Shown piece by piece: positions 37,145 to 46,421 of a DNA stretch of 64,000 nt. How positions within the stretch are numbered: the stretch's first letter is position 1; the number at the start of each line of letters is the position of its first letter. The position numbers were made by a program, and so were the translations under genes. Source of the DNA: Sphingomonas chungangi (GTDB lineage: Bacteria; Pseudomonadota; Alphaproteobacteria; Sphingomonadales; Sphingomonadaceae); assembly GCF_013778325.1 (NCBI RefSeq), contig NZ_JACEIB010000025.1, forward strand, positions 213,371 through 277,370, read 5' to 3'. The notes under the pieces were generated by a model. It was not told where the DNA came from. It did not search any database and saw only the letters and a program-made list of their open reading frames with translations.

Positions 37145-37672
37145 TTAGCCGAGCGGCGTCGGATCGCCAATATGGCGGCAGATTTCGAGGACGGACGCCG
37201 ATGTGAGGCGGGGAAGCAGCGCTTCCATCACTTCGTAATCGATTGCGATACATCCCTCTGTGGGCAAAACGCCCCTCAGGTGCAGGAAGATCGCACTGCC
37301 GCGATCAGGAACCGGTGGGTCATCGTTGTAGCCGAGCATCAGAACAGCGTCATAACGGCCATCGTCCCGCCACATGCGCTCGGCTGAAAAGACGTGGGGG
37401 TGGCGCACCGGGCGATTGTAAGCCGGATCGCGCCCGCTGTCGGACCAGCCATCGTCCGGTCGCAGCCAACGCCACGGCAAGAATGCCGGGGGCGAAAAGC
37501 GGCCACCGGGGCGCAGCAACGCCGCACGGATAGGCCAGCGGCCGAGTGGGGTGAAGCCGTCGCCTTCCCGCTTGTCCGCAACACTGCAAGCACCGCTCCG
37601 GCCGATCGCGCACGGAAATGCTTCATGCTCCACGTGGAACAAGCTCGGATCGGTTTCTGCGACGATCCGCAT
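37145..37672 (-). CDS. L,D-transpeptidase family protein (YkuD-like)
   Basis: 175 residues. The catalytic motif is AIFLHLRGVLPTEGCIAID near residues 130-148 (His and the TxGC cysteine), typical of the YafK/L,D-transpeptidase catalytic domain that makes 3-3 peptidoglycan links or attaches proteins. No signal peptide is seen, so export is uncertain. A parS core is inside its first codons (FHVEH). One-base overlap with ribA. Confidence 0.82.
   Translation of the reverse strand: MRIVAETDPSLFHVEHEAFPCAIGRSGACSVADKREGDGFTPLGRWPIRAALLRPGGRFSPPAFLPWRWLRPDDGWSDSGRDPAYNRPVRHPHVFSAERMWRDDGRYDAVLMLGYNDDPPVPDRGSAIFLHLRGVLPTEGCIAIDYEVMEALLPRLTSASVLEICRHIGDPTPLG
37626..37641. promoter_or_regulatory. parS centromere-like site 3
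   Basis: TGCTCCACGTGGAACA keeps the palindromic core TCCACGTGGA of the alphaproteobacterial ParB site with one mismatch in the left arm. It lies in the 5' end of the L,D-transpeptidase gene, about 4.4 kb from the parA start. Confidence 0.75.
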
Positions 37673-38742
37673 CAGAGCATATGGCCGGTACGGTCGCGCT
37701 TGGTATCGAGATAGCCGGTATTGTGGGGGTTGGGCGCCACGCGATGTTCGACGCGTTCCACGACATCGATGCCGGCTGCGGCAAGGCCCGTCACTTTCGC
37801 GGGGTTGTTCGTGAGAAGTCGGATGCGCGTCTGGCCGACGAGATCAAGCATCCGTGCGGCCACTCCGAAATCACGCATGTCGATCGCGAAACCGAGCCGA
37901 AGATTGGCGTCGACGGTATCGAACCCCTGATCTTGAAGCGCATAAGCGCGCAGTTTGTTGATCAGGCCGATCCCCCGCCCCTCCTGTCGAAGATATAGCA
38001 GGATGCCCCAACCTTCTTCCGCGATTCGATGAAGCGCACCGTCGAGCTGCGGCCCGCAATCGCATTTGAGCGAACCGAAGACGTCGCCGGTCAGGCATTC
38101 GCTGTGGAGGCGGACGAGCGGAGCTTTGCCATTGGGCGCGCCGATCACGAGCGCTACGTGCTCGGTTGCCTCGTCGTTTGAGCGGAATGCAATGATTTCA
38201 GTATGTTGTGGGTGCGATTGAACCGGCAAGCGCGCGCGTGAGGCAATCGCAAGGCGCCCCGGCGCATCGTAATCGAATATGTCCGCGGTCGCGGGCATGG
38301 GGGCATCGCCCGGCCCATCGTCGTTGCGTATGAAGAACGCCGGCAGCACGCCAGCCAGGCGTGCGAGCTTCAGCGCAGCCTTGCCCGCTGCGTCGGCTCC
38401 CGTCGGCTTCGTGGCGAAGGGACCCTTGAGAGGCGACGACAAATCGAGCGCCGGATCGGCCAGCAACGTCGCCGCATCGAAATCCAGCCACGGAACTTGC
38501 ACAACGCGAACCGCAGCGGACGACACCGCCGCCGGCCGCTGGTTGGTGAGCCGCAACGTCGCAGCGCGTTCAGGCGACAGCAGCAGGTCGTAGCGCCCGT
38601 CCGGAGCGAAGCGGGCGAGGCGTCCGGCGTCGGCAGTCTCGACAGCCAGCAGGTTGAGAGCCGCACTCCCTTCCCCCACGACGATCGGCCAGCCCCGTCG
38701 TAGCGCGTCGATCGCGCGAGCCACTTCCCGCCGGTCGCTCAC
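37672..38742 (-). CDS. ribA: GTP cyclohydrolase II (with a degenerate DHBP-synthase-like N-terminus)
   Basis: 356 residues from GTG 38742. The C-terminal half is a complete GTP cyclohydrolase II: zinc ligands and catalytic site HSECLTGDVFGSLKCDCG, YLRQEGRGIGL, and TNNPAKVTGL. It opens riboflavin synthesis from GTP. Residues 1-150 look like a RibB domain (VARAIDALRRGWPIVVGEG) that has lost the acidic EDRENEGD loop, so the second activity is probably absent. GTGA overlap with xth. Confidence 0.9.
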   Translation of the reverse strand: MSDRREVARAIDALRRGWPIVVGEGSAALNLLAVETADAGRLARFAPDGRYDLLLSPERAATLRLTNQRPAAVSSAAVRVVQVPWLDFDAATLLADPALDLSSPLKGPFATKPTGADAAGKAALKLARLAGVLPAFFIRNDDGPGDAPMPATADIFDYDAPGRLAIASRARLPVQSHPQHTEIIAFRSNDEATEHVALVIGAPNGKAPLVRLHSECLTGDVFGSLKCDCGPQLDGALHRIAEEGWGILLYLRQEGRGIGLINKLRAYALQDQGFDTVDANLRLGFAIDMRDFGVAARMLDLVGQTRIRLLTNNPAKVTGLAAAGIDVVERVEHRVAPNPHNTGYLDTKRDRTGHML

Positions 38743-39530
38743 CAGTCGAACTCGGTGACCAGAGGCACGTGATCGGATGGCTTGAGCCAATTGCGGCAAT
38801 CCTCGTGCACGTGATGCGCGAGTGCCGTCCGGGCGACCTCGGGGCTTGCCCACATGTGATCGAGGCGGCGGCCGCGATCGTTCACCGTCCAGTCGGGCGA
38901 GCGATAGCTCCACCAGGTGTGCAGGCGCGCCGGCGCAGGGTAGAATTGGCGGCCCAGATCGACCCAGCCGTGAGCGACCTGCATCCGCGTCAGCGCCTCG
39001 ACCTCTACCGGTGTATGGCTTACCACGCCCAGCAGCTGCTTGTGGCTCCACACGTCGCTTTCCAGCGGGGCGATGTTGAAGTCGCCGACGATCAGCGTTG
39101 GCTCGCACAGATCTTCGGACCAGCGTGTCATCCGTTCGACAAAGGCGAGCTTCTGCGCGAACTTCGGATTCAGCGCGGGGTCCGGGATGTCGCCGCCGGC
39201 GGGAACGTAGACGTTCTCCAGCCGGAAGCCGTTGGGCAGGCGCGCGCCGACATGGCGGGCCTCGCCATTGTCCTGCCAGTCGTGCCGGCCATGCTCGCCG
39301 AGCGGGATCTTCGACAGGATCGCGACTCCATGGTGCATGCGCTGCCCGGCAAGCAGGCGGTGTGCGTAGCCCAGCCGCTCGAAGGGCGCATGCGGGAAGG
39401 TACCGTCCTCCACCTTGGTTTCCTGCAGGCAGAGGATGTCGGGTTGCTCGTTGCGCAGGAACTGCTCGACGATCTCGATCCGGGCGCGGACGGAATTGAT
39501 GTTCCAGGAGGCGATCTTGGTGGTAGCCAT
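38739..39530 (-). CDS. xth: Exodeoxyribonuclease III
   Basis: 263 residues; AP endonuclease/3'-5' exonuclease in base excision repair. Start MATTKIASWNINSVRARI (Asn7 region), catalytic Glu in CLQETKVEDG, GDFNIAPLESDV and the C-terminal SDHVPLVTEF carry the metal-binding and catalytic residues. ATG 39530 fits the family N-terminus; an upstream start adds 43 unlikely residues. Confidence 0.95.
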   Translation of the reverse strand: MATTKIASWNINSVRARIEIVEQFLRNEQPDILCLQETKVEDGTFPHAPFERLGYAHRLLAGQRMHHGVAILSKIPLGEHGRHDWQDNGEARHVGARLPNGFRLENVYVPAGGDIPDPALNPKFAQKLAFVERMTRWSEDLCEPTLIVGDFNIAPLESDVWSHKQLLGVVSHTPVEVEALTRMQVAHGWVDLGRQFYPAPARLHTWWSYRSPDWTVNDRGRRLDHMWASPEVARTALAHHVHEDCRNWLKPSDHVPLVTEFDW

Positions 39531-39577
39531 AAGCCAGCGATGTAGGCGAGCCATGCGCCATGCGCCAGATACGGAAA

Positions 39578-39609
39578 GGCCCCCGTTCCGGGGGCATGGA
39601 ACGGGGGCC
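39578..39609 (-). terminator. Perfect 12-bp stem-loop downstream of lolA
   Basis: GGCCCCCGTTCC (39578-39589) and GGAACGGGGGCC (39598-39609) are exact reverse complements with an eight-base loop. Read on the - strand the stem is followed by TTTCC, a weak T-tract. It lies 182 bases past the lolA stop and before xth, so it could end lolA transcription or insulate xth. Two weaker inverted repeats (39649-39677 and 39754-39778) occur in the same gap. Confidence 0.55.
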
Positions 39610-39790
39610 GACCTGGCGTTCGTCACGCAGGCGGGACACGGAGACTGAGTTCCGGACAACAGGGGGAATTCCGGAACGGCCCCGTGGCCGCAGGGGAAGA
39701 ATTAGGCCCCCCAGCCTTTCGCCCGGATGAACAGGGTCGGTAAGATCGTGTCATCGGCTCGCCATGTCGCCGAGCCGACACCGTTCGTCG

Positions 39791-40411
39791 TTAATGGTGC
39801 GGCCCCTTCGGGCGCGGATCGGTCCACTGGAACGCCGAATCGTCGACCGGCACGTTGAAGCGCTGGTTCGACAGGCGGACGGCAGTCCGGTTGTTTTGCG
39901 CATCCAGCACGCTCCAGCCGTCGAGCATCAGCCCGCCCGGAGCGCCGGGCGAGCGACGGAAGGTGACGGTGATGCTGCCATATTCGCGATGCTTCTTGTC
40001 CTGGCCCGCAAGCACCACGAGATCCGGCCGCCCGCTCGGAATGATCGATGCGTAGCGCGTCACGTCCTTGCTGGGATCGAGCAGCAGCGCGAGCGGCGTG
40101 TTGCCGATCGGGTAGCGATTGGCCTGCTTTACCGAATAGTCGATGAACCACAGCGCCTTGCCGTCGCCGACCACGAGGATCGGCACGCTCTTCTGATATT
40201 GGAAGCGCACCTTGCCCGGCTTTTTCAATTGGATGGTACCGGAAACGATCTGGCCCTTGGCGTTGGTTTGCTCGAAATCGGCGGTCATCGTCTTCACGTC
40301 GCGCAGATGCGCCTGCACTGCCGCAAGATCGGGCGACGGTGCGGGCGCCGACGCGGCGGCTATGAGGGCTGGCGCGGCCAGCATAAGCGGCGCGACGAAC
40401 GAAAAGCGCAT
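39791..40411 (-). CDS. lolA: Outer membrane lipoprotein carrier protein LolA
   Basis: 206 residues with a signal peptide (MRFSFVAPLMLAAPALIAAASA). Periplasmic chaperone carrying lipoproteins to the outer membrane. Domain signatures: VKTMTADFEQTNAKGQIVSGTIQLKKPGKVRFQY and the C-terminal GLMLDGWSVLDAQNNRTAVRLSN. Start is ATG 40411, just after an upstream TTG. It is the next gene after ftsK on the - strand, a frequent pairing. Confidence 0.9.
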   Translation of the reverse strand: MRFSFVAPLMLAAPALIAAASAPAPSPDLAAVQAHLRDVKTMTADFEQTNAKGQIVSGTIQLKKPGKVRFQYQKSVPILVVGDGKALWFIDYSVKQANRYPIGNTPLALLLDPSKDVTRYASIIPSGRPDLVVLAGQDKKHREYGSITVTFRRSPGAPGGLMLDGWSVLDAQNNRTAVRLSNQRFNVPVDDSAFQWTDPRPKGPHH

Positions 40412-40526
40412 CAAGGAGAACTCCGGATCATGACGGTCGCGGACTAGCGAAGAGGCGTTGAACGGGTTGTGAACCCTTCCCGGCGCTCAAATCGTGCGGG
40501 CGAGCGTCGGTTCCCGAGACGAGATG

Positions 40527-42869
40527 TCAGACCGGCTGCCCGTCGCGATCGATCAGCACCTCGCGGCGGCCGACATGGTCCGGGGCGCCGACCTTGCCCT
40601 CGCGCTCCATCCGCTCGATAAGGCGCGCGGCCGAGTTGTATCCGATGCGCAGCTGGCGCTGGACGTAGCTGGTCGAGGCTTTCTGCGATTCGGCGACCAC
40701 CTGCACCGCCTTGCGATACAGCGCGGCATCCGGCGAATCGTCGTCGGCCGGCGCACCGTCGAGTGCGAAGCCGCCGTCCTCCGGCTCTTCCGTGACTGAC
40801 GAGATATAGTCCGGCCTCCCCTGCGATCGCCAGTGATCGGCCACCGCCCTCACCTCCTCGTCGGAGACGAACGGCCCGTGGACGCGGGCGATCTGCTTGC
40901 CGCCGGGCATGTAGAGCATGTCGCCCTTGCCCAGCAGCTGCTCGGCGCCCTGCTCGCCCAGAATGGTGCGCGAATCGATCTTGCTCGTCACCGCGAAGCT
41001 GATGCGCGTCGGCAGGTTCGCCTTGATGACGCCGGTGATGACGTCGACCGACGGGCGCTGCGTCGCCATGATCAGGTGGATGCCGGCCGCGCGAGCCTTC
41101 TGCGCGAGGCGCTGGATCAGGAATTCCACCTCCTTGCCCGCCGTCATCATCAGATCGGCGAGTTCGTCGACGATCACGACGATCTGCGGCAGCACCTCGT
41201 AATCGAGCTGCTCCTCCTCATAGACGGGATGACCGCTCTCGCCGTCATAGCCGGTCTGCACGCGCCGGCCGAGCCGCTGGCCCTTGGATTTGGCGACCTT
41301 CACCTTCTCGTTGAACGAGGCGAGGCTGCGCACGCCGACCGAGGACATCATCCGGTAGCGCTCCTCCATCTGCTCGACCGCCCATTTGAGCGCGCGCACC
41401 GCCTTGGCGGGCTCGGTGACGACCGGCGAGAGGAGATGGGGGATGTCGTCATAGATGCTCAATTCCAGCATCTTCGGATCGATCATGATCATCCGGCACT
41501 GCTTGGGCGTCAGCCGATAGAGCAGCGACATGATCATGCAGTTGAGGCCGACCGACTTGCCCGATCCGGTGGTGCCGGCGACGAGCAGGTGCGGCATCGG
41601 CGCGAGATCGGCCACCACCGGATCGCCGGCGATGTTCTTGCCGAGGATGATCGGCAGCTGCGCGGTGCCGTCCTCGAACTGCGCGCAGGCGACCATCTCG
41701 GAAAAGACCACCGCCTCGCGCTTCACGTTGGGCAGCTCGATGCCGATCACGGTGCGGCCCGGAATGGTGGCGATGCGGGCCGACAGCGCCGACATGTTGC
41801 GCGCGACGTCGTCGGCCAGCGCGACGACGCGGCTCGCCTTGATGCCGCTCTCGGGCTCCAGCTCGTACATGGTGACGACCGGGCCGGGACGGACCTGGGT
41901 GATCTTGCCGTGCACCTTGAAGTCGTCCAGCACGGTTTCGAGCAGGCGCGCGTTGCGCTCCAGCGCCGCCTTGTCGATCGCCTGGCCGCCGCCGGTCGGC
42001 ACCGGCGAGAGCAGATCGAGCGAAGGCAGCACATATTCGTCGCGCAGATCGAGCGAGGCCTGGCGCTTGCCCTCGGGCTTCTTGGGCGCGGACTGCTGGC
42101 GATCGGCGATGATCGGGCGGGAGGGCGCGCGCGGCTCCTTGGCGATGGCTGGCGCGGGCTCGTCGTCGAGATCCTCGATATCGTCGAAATCGTCCTCGAT
42201 CGCGGCCTGCCGACGCGGACTGCGCTTCTGCGCGACGCGGGCGACGGGCTTGGCGCCCTTCGCGCCGGTGCGGACCAGCCAGTCCCACTCCTCGGCCTCG
42301 AGGCCGACCGCCTTGATCCAGAGCCACAGGCCAAGACCGACGCCGATCAGCTCGATCGCGTAGCGCAGCGGCACGTCGAAACCGGGTGCCTTGATGAGGC
42401 TCAGGCCGCCATCGATCGCATCGGCGCCGAGGATGCCGATCGCCCCGCCCCACCCGGCCGGAAGCTGCAGGCTGGCTCCTTCGTGGAACAGCGTGACGGC
42501 GGTGCCGGTAAACACCAGCGCCAGCAAGGTTACGAGCGCCGCCTTGACCCAGCCGACTGCGCCGCGTCCGCGCACCAGACGGATGCCCGGCACCAGCACG
42601 ATCGGCACCCAGGCGATGGCGAGCGGCCCGAACAGGGTGAGCAGCGCGTCGGCGGCCCAGGCCCCGATCGGACCGATCCAGTTGAGCGTGGCGCCGCCCG
42701 ACACCGTGTTGAGCGCCGAATCGCTGCGGTGATAGCTCGCCAGCGCGATCGCCAGCAGCACCGCGGCGACGGCGAGCGCCACGCCGATGATCACGCTGCT
42801 CGAACGTGCGATCGCCTGAGCGACCGTATCGCGCCAGGGCGCCTTCCGCACCGCCACGCTGCCCGCCAT
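40527..42869 (-). CDS. ftsK: DNA translocase FtsK
   Basis: 780 residues; pumps DNA toward dif at division. Four or five membrane helices in the first 200 residues, an acidic linker (about 220-290), then the motor: Walker A GTTGSGKS near residue 430, Walker B VVIVDELADLMM, and the C-terminal gamma winged helix (SYVQRQLRIGYNSAARLIERME). GGGGAG precedes ATG 42869 by eight bases. Short for FtsK because the linker is brief. Confidence 0.96.
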   Translation of the reverse strand: MAGSVAVRKAPWRDTVAQAIARSSSVIIGVALAVAAVLLAIALASYHRSDSALNTVSGGATLNWIGPIGAWAADALLTLFGPLAIAWVPIVLVPGIRLVRGRGAVGWVKAALVTLLALVFTGTAVTLFHEGASLQLPAGWGGAIGILGADAIDGGLSLIKAPGFDVPLRYAIELIGVGLGLWLWIKAVGLEAEEWDWLVRTGAKGAKPVARVAQKRSPRRQAAIEDDFDDIEDLDDEPAPAIAKEPRAPSRPIIADRQQSAPKKPEGKRQASLDLRDEYVLPSLDLLSPVPTGGGQAIDKAALERNARLLETVLDDFKVHGKITQVRPGPVVTMYELEPESGIKASRVVALADDVARNMSALSARIATIPGRTVIGIELPNVKREAVVFSEMVACAQFEDGTAQLPIILGKNIAGDPVVADLAPMPHLLVAGTTGSGKSVGLNCMIMSLLYRLTPKQCRMIMIDPKMLELSIYDDIPHLLSPVVTEPAKAVRALKWAVEQMEERYRMMSSVGVRSLASFNEKVKVAKSKGQRLGRRVQTGYDGESGHPVYEEEQLDYEVLPQIVVIVDELADLMMTAGKEVEFLIQRLAQKARAAGIHLIMATQRPSVDVITGVIKANLPTRISFAVTSKIDSRTILGEQGAEQLLGKGDMLYMPGGKQIARVHGPFVSDEEVRAVADHWRSQGRPDYISSVTEEPEDGGFALDGAPADDDSPDAALYRKAVQVVAESQKASTSYVQRQLRIGYNSAARLIERMEREGKVGAPDHVGRREVLIDRDGQPV

Positions 42870-43007
42870 GTCCAAAGCTCCCCTAGGGCACCACGCGTGC
42901 CCCAAATGTTCCGCATTGGTAACCTGTCTTTCGAAATCCTACTAGTCAAGCGGTGCGCCTTCCGCCCTTGGTCGATGGGAGTCCACCGCACGCCGAGCCG
43001 CACAAGA

Positions 43008-43031
43008 TCCTCCCCCTTGCGGGGGAGGATT
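43008..43031. repeat. Stem-loop between ftsK and the Ubi hydroxylase gene
   Basis: ATCCTCCCCC (43008-43017) and GGGGGAGGAT (43022-43031) pair exactly around a TTGC loop. It ends 21 bases before the next start codon, so on the + strand it could mask or stabilise that start; otherwise it is a common intergenic GC-rich palindrome. Confidence 0.5.
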
Positions 43032-43052
43032 TCGACGCCGTAGAGCGGCGAT

Positions 43053-44273
43053 ATGAGCGACACCCTGCACAGCGACGTGATCATCCTCGGCGCCGGCCTC
43101 GTCGGCTGCGCATTGGCGACGGCGCTGGCGGGCGGGGGCGTGACCGTCACGCTGGTGGACCCCGCCCCCGCAACCCAGATCCGCGACACGCATTTCGACG
43201 GCCGTGCCTCGGCGGTCTCCTCGACCAGCTGGCGGATGATGGAGGCGATCGGCGCCACCGAGCGCTTCGCCCAGTACGCCAACCCGATCGAGCGGATCGA
43301 GGTCGGCGAGCAGGGCGCGCGCGGTCTGCTCAACTTTCAGCCCGATCTGGAGAATGACGGTCCGCTCGGCATGATGGTGGAGAATCGCTACCTCCGCATC
43401 GGCTTGCGGGAGGCGGCCGAGGCGTCGGAGGGCGTCACCGTGCTGATGTCGCGCAGCGCCGCGCAGGTCGAGCGCGATTCCGCCGGCGTGCGCGTGACGC
43501 TGGACGATGGCCGCCCGCTCAAGGCCGCGCTGCTGGTCGGTGCCGAGGGCCGCCGCTCGCCGACGCGCGACGCCGCCGGCATCGCGGTGGCGCGCTGGGA
43601 GTATCATCACACGGCGATGGTCGGCATGCTCGAGCATGAGGCGGATCACCGCAACATCGCGCACGAGCTGTTCTTCACCGCCGGACCCTTCGCGCTGCTG
43701 CCGATGCAGGGCGGCCATCGCTCGGCGCTGGTGTGGACGGTGTCGGAGGCCGATGCGCCCGCCATGCTCTCGCTGTCCGAACGCGCCTTCACCGCCGAGG
43801 CGCAGAAGCGGATGGGCGGGATGCTGGGCGCGATCAGGCTGGCCGCCCCGCTCGCCAGCTTCCCGCTCGGCTTCCACCATACCGCACGGATCACCGCCGA
43901 GCGGCTGGCGCTGGTGGGCGATGCCGGCCACGGCATCCACCCGATCGCCGGGCAGGGCGTCAATCTCGGCTTCCGCGATGCGGCGGCGCTCGCCGAGGTG
44001 CTGATCGAGGGCGTGCGCCTCGGCCTCGATCCGGGCGACCACCAGCTGCTGCAGCGCTACGAGCGCTGGCGTGGGCTGGACACCTTTCTGGTCGCGTCGG
44101 CGACCGACGGCCTCACCCGCCTTTTCGGCATCCCCGGCAAGCCCGCCAGCCGCATCCGCCGCTTCGGCATCGGCATGGTCAAGCGCATCGCGCCGCTGAA
44201 GGACGTCTTCATGGCCGAGGCTCGCGGAGAAAGCGGCACGCTGCCGAAGCTGCTGACGGGGCAGATGGTTTAA
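43053..44273 (+). CDS. UbiH/UbiF/VisC-type FAD-dependent hydroxylase
   Basis: 406 residues of the ubiquinone-hydroxylase group. FAD loop VIILGAGLVGCALATALA (residues 9-26), the DG motif in VGAEGRRSPTR (near 165) and GDAGHGIHPIAGQGVNLGFRDA (near 292-313) are characteristic. Probably hydroxylates the ubiquinone ring; which position (UbiH, F, I or L type) is not clear. It has a stem-loop upstream. Confidence 0.88.
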   Translation: MSDTLHSDVIILGAGLVGCALATALAGGGVTVTLVDPAPATQIRDTHFDGRASAVSSTSWRMMEAIGATERFAQYANPIERIEVGEQGARGLLNFQPDLENDGPLGMMVENRYLRIGLREAAEASEGVTVLMSRSAAQVERDSAGVRVTLDDGRPLKAALLVGAEGRRSPTRDAAGIAVARWEYHHTAMVGMLEHEADHRNIAHELFFTAGPFALLPMQGGHRSALVWTVSEADAPAMLSLSERAFTAEAQKRMGGMLGAIRLAAPLASFPLGFHHTARITAERLALVGDAGHGIHPIAGQGVNLGFRDAAALAEVLIEGVRLGLDPGDHQLLQRYERWRGLDTFLVASATDGLTRLFGIPGKPASRIRRFGIGMVKRIAPLKDVFMAEARGESGTLPKLLTGQMV

Positions 44274-44295
44274 CGAACGTTCTCCCGCGGGGGGA

Positions 44296-44514
44296 TCAGA
44301 GATCGATCGCTTTTCCTGAACTTCTCATCCAGAACACGGTGGTCCTGAGCAGCAGGTTTACGCCTACGAAAAGCAGGGGCGAGAAAAATACGAAGATCAT
44401 ATTCCCGGTAATCATCGTTACGATCAGGCCAGCGGTAAACGAAGCAAGCCACAAAACGAGTTGGGTTTTGATCGATATTCTGAACTTTGAGAAAATCGCC
44501 ACGACGCGTTTCAT
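44296..44514 (-). CDS. Small AT-rich membrane protein, unknown
   Basis: 72 residues with two predicted membrane helices (LVLWLASFTAGLIVTMITG and MIFVFFSPLLFVGVNLLL) and a basic N-terminus. No family recognised. GC content falls to about 47% over 44341-44520 against roughly 65% around it, and there is no strong ribosome site, so it may be a recent acquisition or not a gene. Confidence 0.5.
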   Translation of the reverse strand: MKRVVAIFSKFRISIKTQLVLWLASFTAGLIVTMITGNMIFVFFSPLLFVGVNLLLRTTVFWMRSSGKAIDL

Positions 44515-44532
44515 GGGAATTCATCCAAAGAA

Positions 44533-44718
44533 TTATTCGACGGAATATATCCGCCGCGCCTCTTCGACCAGCAGCACCGGCACGCCCTCGCGGATCGGGT
44601 AGGCCAGGCCGGCCTCGTCGGAAACCAGCTCCTCGCCCTCCTGCCGGAGCGGGGTGCGCGTCAGCGGGCAGACCAGCAGGGCCAGCAGCTCGGGATCGAT
44701 CCCCCCTGCCCCGCTCAT
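44533..44718 (-). CDS. Trm112 family protein
   Basis: 61 residues: [48 protein letters not shown], matching the small Trm112/YcaR-type zinc-ribbon-like family; only one of the usual cysteine pairs is kept (LVCPL). Trm112-like proteins activate methyltransferases; bacterial roles are mostly unknown. ATGA overlap with the Lon-N domain gene. Confidence 0.85.
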   Translation of the reverse strand: MSGAGGIDPELLALLVCPLTRTPLRQEGEELVSDEAGLAYPIREGVPVLLVEEARRIYSVE

Positions 44719-45344
44719 TGCAGCGTCGCCCCACTCTCGTCGCCGTCGCTGTCGTCGAGGCGGAAGAAGCGGAGGAACTGTACCACCAGATCGGCGCGAA
44801 CCGCGATATTCGGCGCCTCCAGCAGCGCCTGCTTGGTGGCGACGTCGAACGGCGTCACCTGCGCCACGCCGTTGACCAGCCCCTCGTCGTCGAGCCGCTC
44901 CACCGCCGCCCAGTCGATCGCATAGCCCTTGGCGTCGGCATAGCGGCGCGCCTCGCGCTCCAGATCGGCGCGCAGCGCGATGCCGAGCGGATCGGGATCG
45001 GCGCCATCGCCCGCGAATGCGTCCATGTCCGCCTCCACCTGGCGGAAGGGCGTGGTGACGTCGAGCTCGCTCACCAGCCGGAAGCGGGTGAGGCCTTCGA
45101 GGATCAGGTTGAAGCGGCCGTCGTCCAGCGCCTCCACCTCGGCGATGCGGCCGATGCAGCCGATATCGAACAAGGCGGGCTTCTGCGCGGTTTCGTCGCG
45201 CGGCTGGATCATGCCGATGCGCCGGTCGCGCGCCATGGCGTCGGACACCATCGCCCGGTAGCGCGGCTCGAAGATGTGGAGCGGCAGCAGCGCGCGGGGG
45301 AAGAGCAACGCGCCCGCCAGCGGAAAGATGGAGAGGCGCGCCAC
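44715..45344 (-). CDS. Lon protease substrate-binding (LON N) domain protein
   Basis: 209 residues from the likely GTG at 45344, five bases after the CnoX stop. [27 protein letters not shown] near the N-terminus and [30 protein letters not shown] are the LON substrate-binding domain; the ATPase and protease domains are absent, as in the common stand-alone family. Function unknown. A start further upstream would overlap the previous gene. Confidence 0.85.
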   Translation of the reverse strand: MARLSIFPLAGALLFPRALLPLHIFEPRYRAMVSDAMARDRRIGMIQPRDETAQKPALFDIGCIGRIAEVEALDDGRFNLILEGLTRFRLVSELDVTTPFRQVEADMDAFAGDGADPDPLGIALRADLEREARRYADAKGYAIDWAAVERLDDEGLVNGVAQVTPFDVATKQALLEAPNIAVRADLVVQFLRFFRLDDSDGDESGATLQ

Positions 45345-45349
45345 TTGGA

Positions 45350-46282
45350 TCAGCCGAACAGCACGGTGGACAGCCGCCGCCGCTGCGCCGAGACCCACGG
45401 ATCTTCCAGCCCGATCGAGGCGAACAGCTTGAGCAGCCGTTCCTTGGCGGCGCCGTCGTTGTAAGCGCGATCCTGCGCGATCGAGGCGAGCAGCTGGTCC
45501 GCCGCCCCGTCGCGATCGCCCGCCGCCATCAGCCCGCCGGCCAGCTCGTAGCGCGCGTCGAGATCCTCGGGGTTGGCCTCCACCGCCTGCCGCAGCGGGG
45601 TGAGATCGTCGACCGGCGCGGTCTCCTTGGCGAGCGCCACCGCCGCCTTCACCTGCGCGAGCGTCGGATCCTTGGCCTTGTCCTCGGGCAGCGCCGCCAG
45701 CACCGCTTCAGCCTCGTCCGCCCGGCCGAGCTTGAGCAGCGCCTGCGCCCTGCCCGCCGCCACCGCGACATGGTCCGGCGCCATCTCGGCGACCTGCTCG
45801 AAGATACCGAGCGCGCGTTCGGCGTCGCCCTCCGCCAGCACTGCCTCGCCCATCGCGACATATTGCTCGATGTCCGCCGCCATCGGATCGCCGGCCGCCT
45901 CGATCGGCAGCTGGGCGAGCAGTTGGTCGAGCATCCGCGCCAGCTGCGATTCGGTGCGCGCCTGGGTCAGGTCGGCGACCGGCTGGCCCTGGAAGATCGC
46001 ATAGACGGTAGGGATCGAGCGGATCTGGAACTGGGCGGCGATGAACTTGTCCTTGTCGACGTCGATCTTCACCAGCGTTACGCCCTTGGCCGCGTAATCG
46101 GCGCAGACCTTCTCGATCACCGGGCCGAGCTGCTTGCAGGGGCCGCACCATTCCGCCCAGAAATCGACGACGACCAGCTGCGTCATCGACGGCTCGACCA
46201 CGTCGCGCCGGAAGGCCTCGACCGCCTCGCGGTCCGCCGCGCTCATTCCCAGGGTCGCCACGTCGTCACTCCTGCCTGTCAT
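45350..46282 (-). CDS. Thioredoxin-TPR chaperone (CnoX/YbbN family)
   Basis: 310 residues: a thioredoxin domain ([23 protein letters not shown], Cys46/Cys49) with cis-Pro SIPTVYAI, then TPR-like helices (about 140-290). CnoX holds chlorine-damaged proteins and protects thiols; many members have SxxC, but here the full WCGPC is kept, so it may also act as a reductase. First of a three-gene - strand group (CnoX, Lon-N, Trm112). Confidence 0.9.
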   Translation of the reverse strand: MTGRSDDVATLGMSAADREAVEAFRRDVVEPSMTQLVVVDFWAEWCGPCKQLGPVIEKVCADYAAKGVTLVKIDVDKDKFIAAQFQIRSIPTVYAIFQGQPVADLTQARTESQLARMLDQLLAQLPIEAAGDPMAADIEQYVAMGEAVLAEGDAERALGIFEQVAEMAPDHVAVAAGRAQALLKLGRADEAEAVLAALPEDKAKDPTLAQVKAAVALAKETAPVDDLTPLRQAVEANPEDLDARYELAGGLMAAGDRDGAADQLLASIAQDRAYNDGAAKERLLKLFASIGLEDPWVSAQRRRLSTVLFG

Positions 46283-46421
46283 ATTCGGGGCGCCTTATGT
46301 GGCCCCGAAGGGCCGCCTGCCAAGCCCTGCGAAAATTCCCGACGAATCGGCTTGCCGGGGTGGGAAGCCTTTGCTAGTGGGCCGGCCTCCCGCGACGGAT
46401 CGCTCCGTCGCCAGCGCCAGA

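Noticed and set aside
39702-40151. Short - strand frame overlapping lolA
   Set aside because: Arg/Ala-rich composition, no start signal, overlaps the lolA frame.
40833-43043. Long + strand open frame across ftsK
   Set aside because: Same GC shadow effect; the FtsK frame has all motor motifs.
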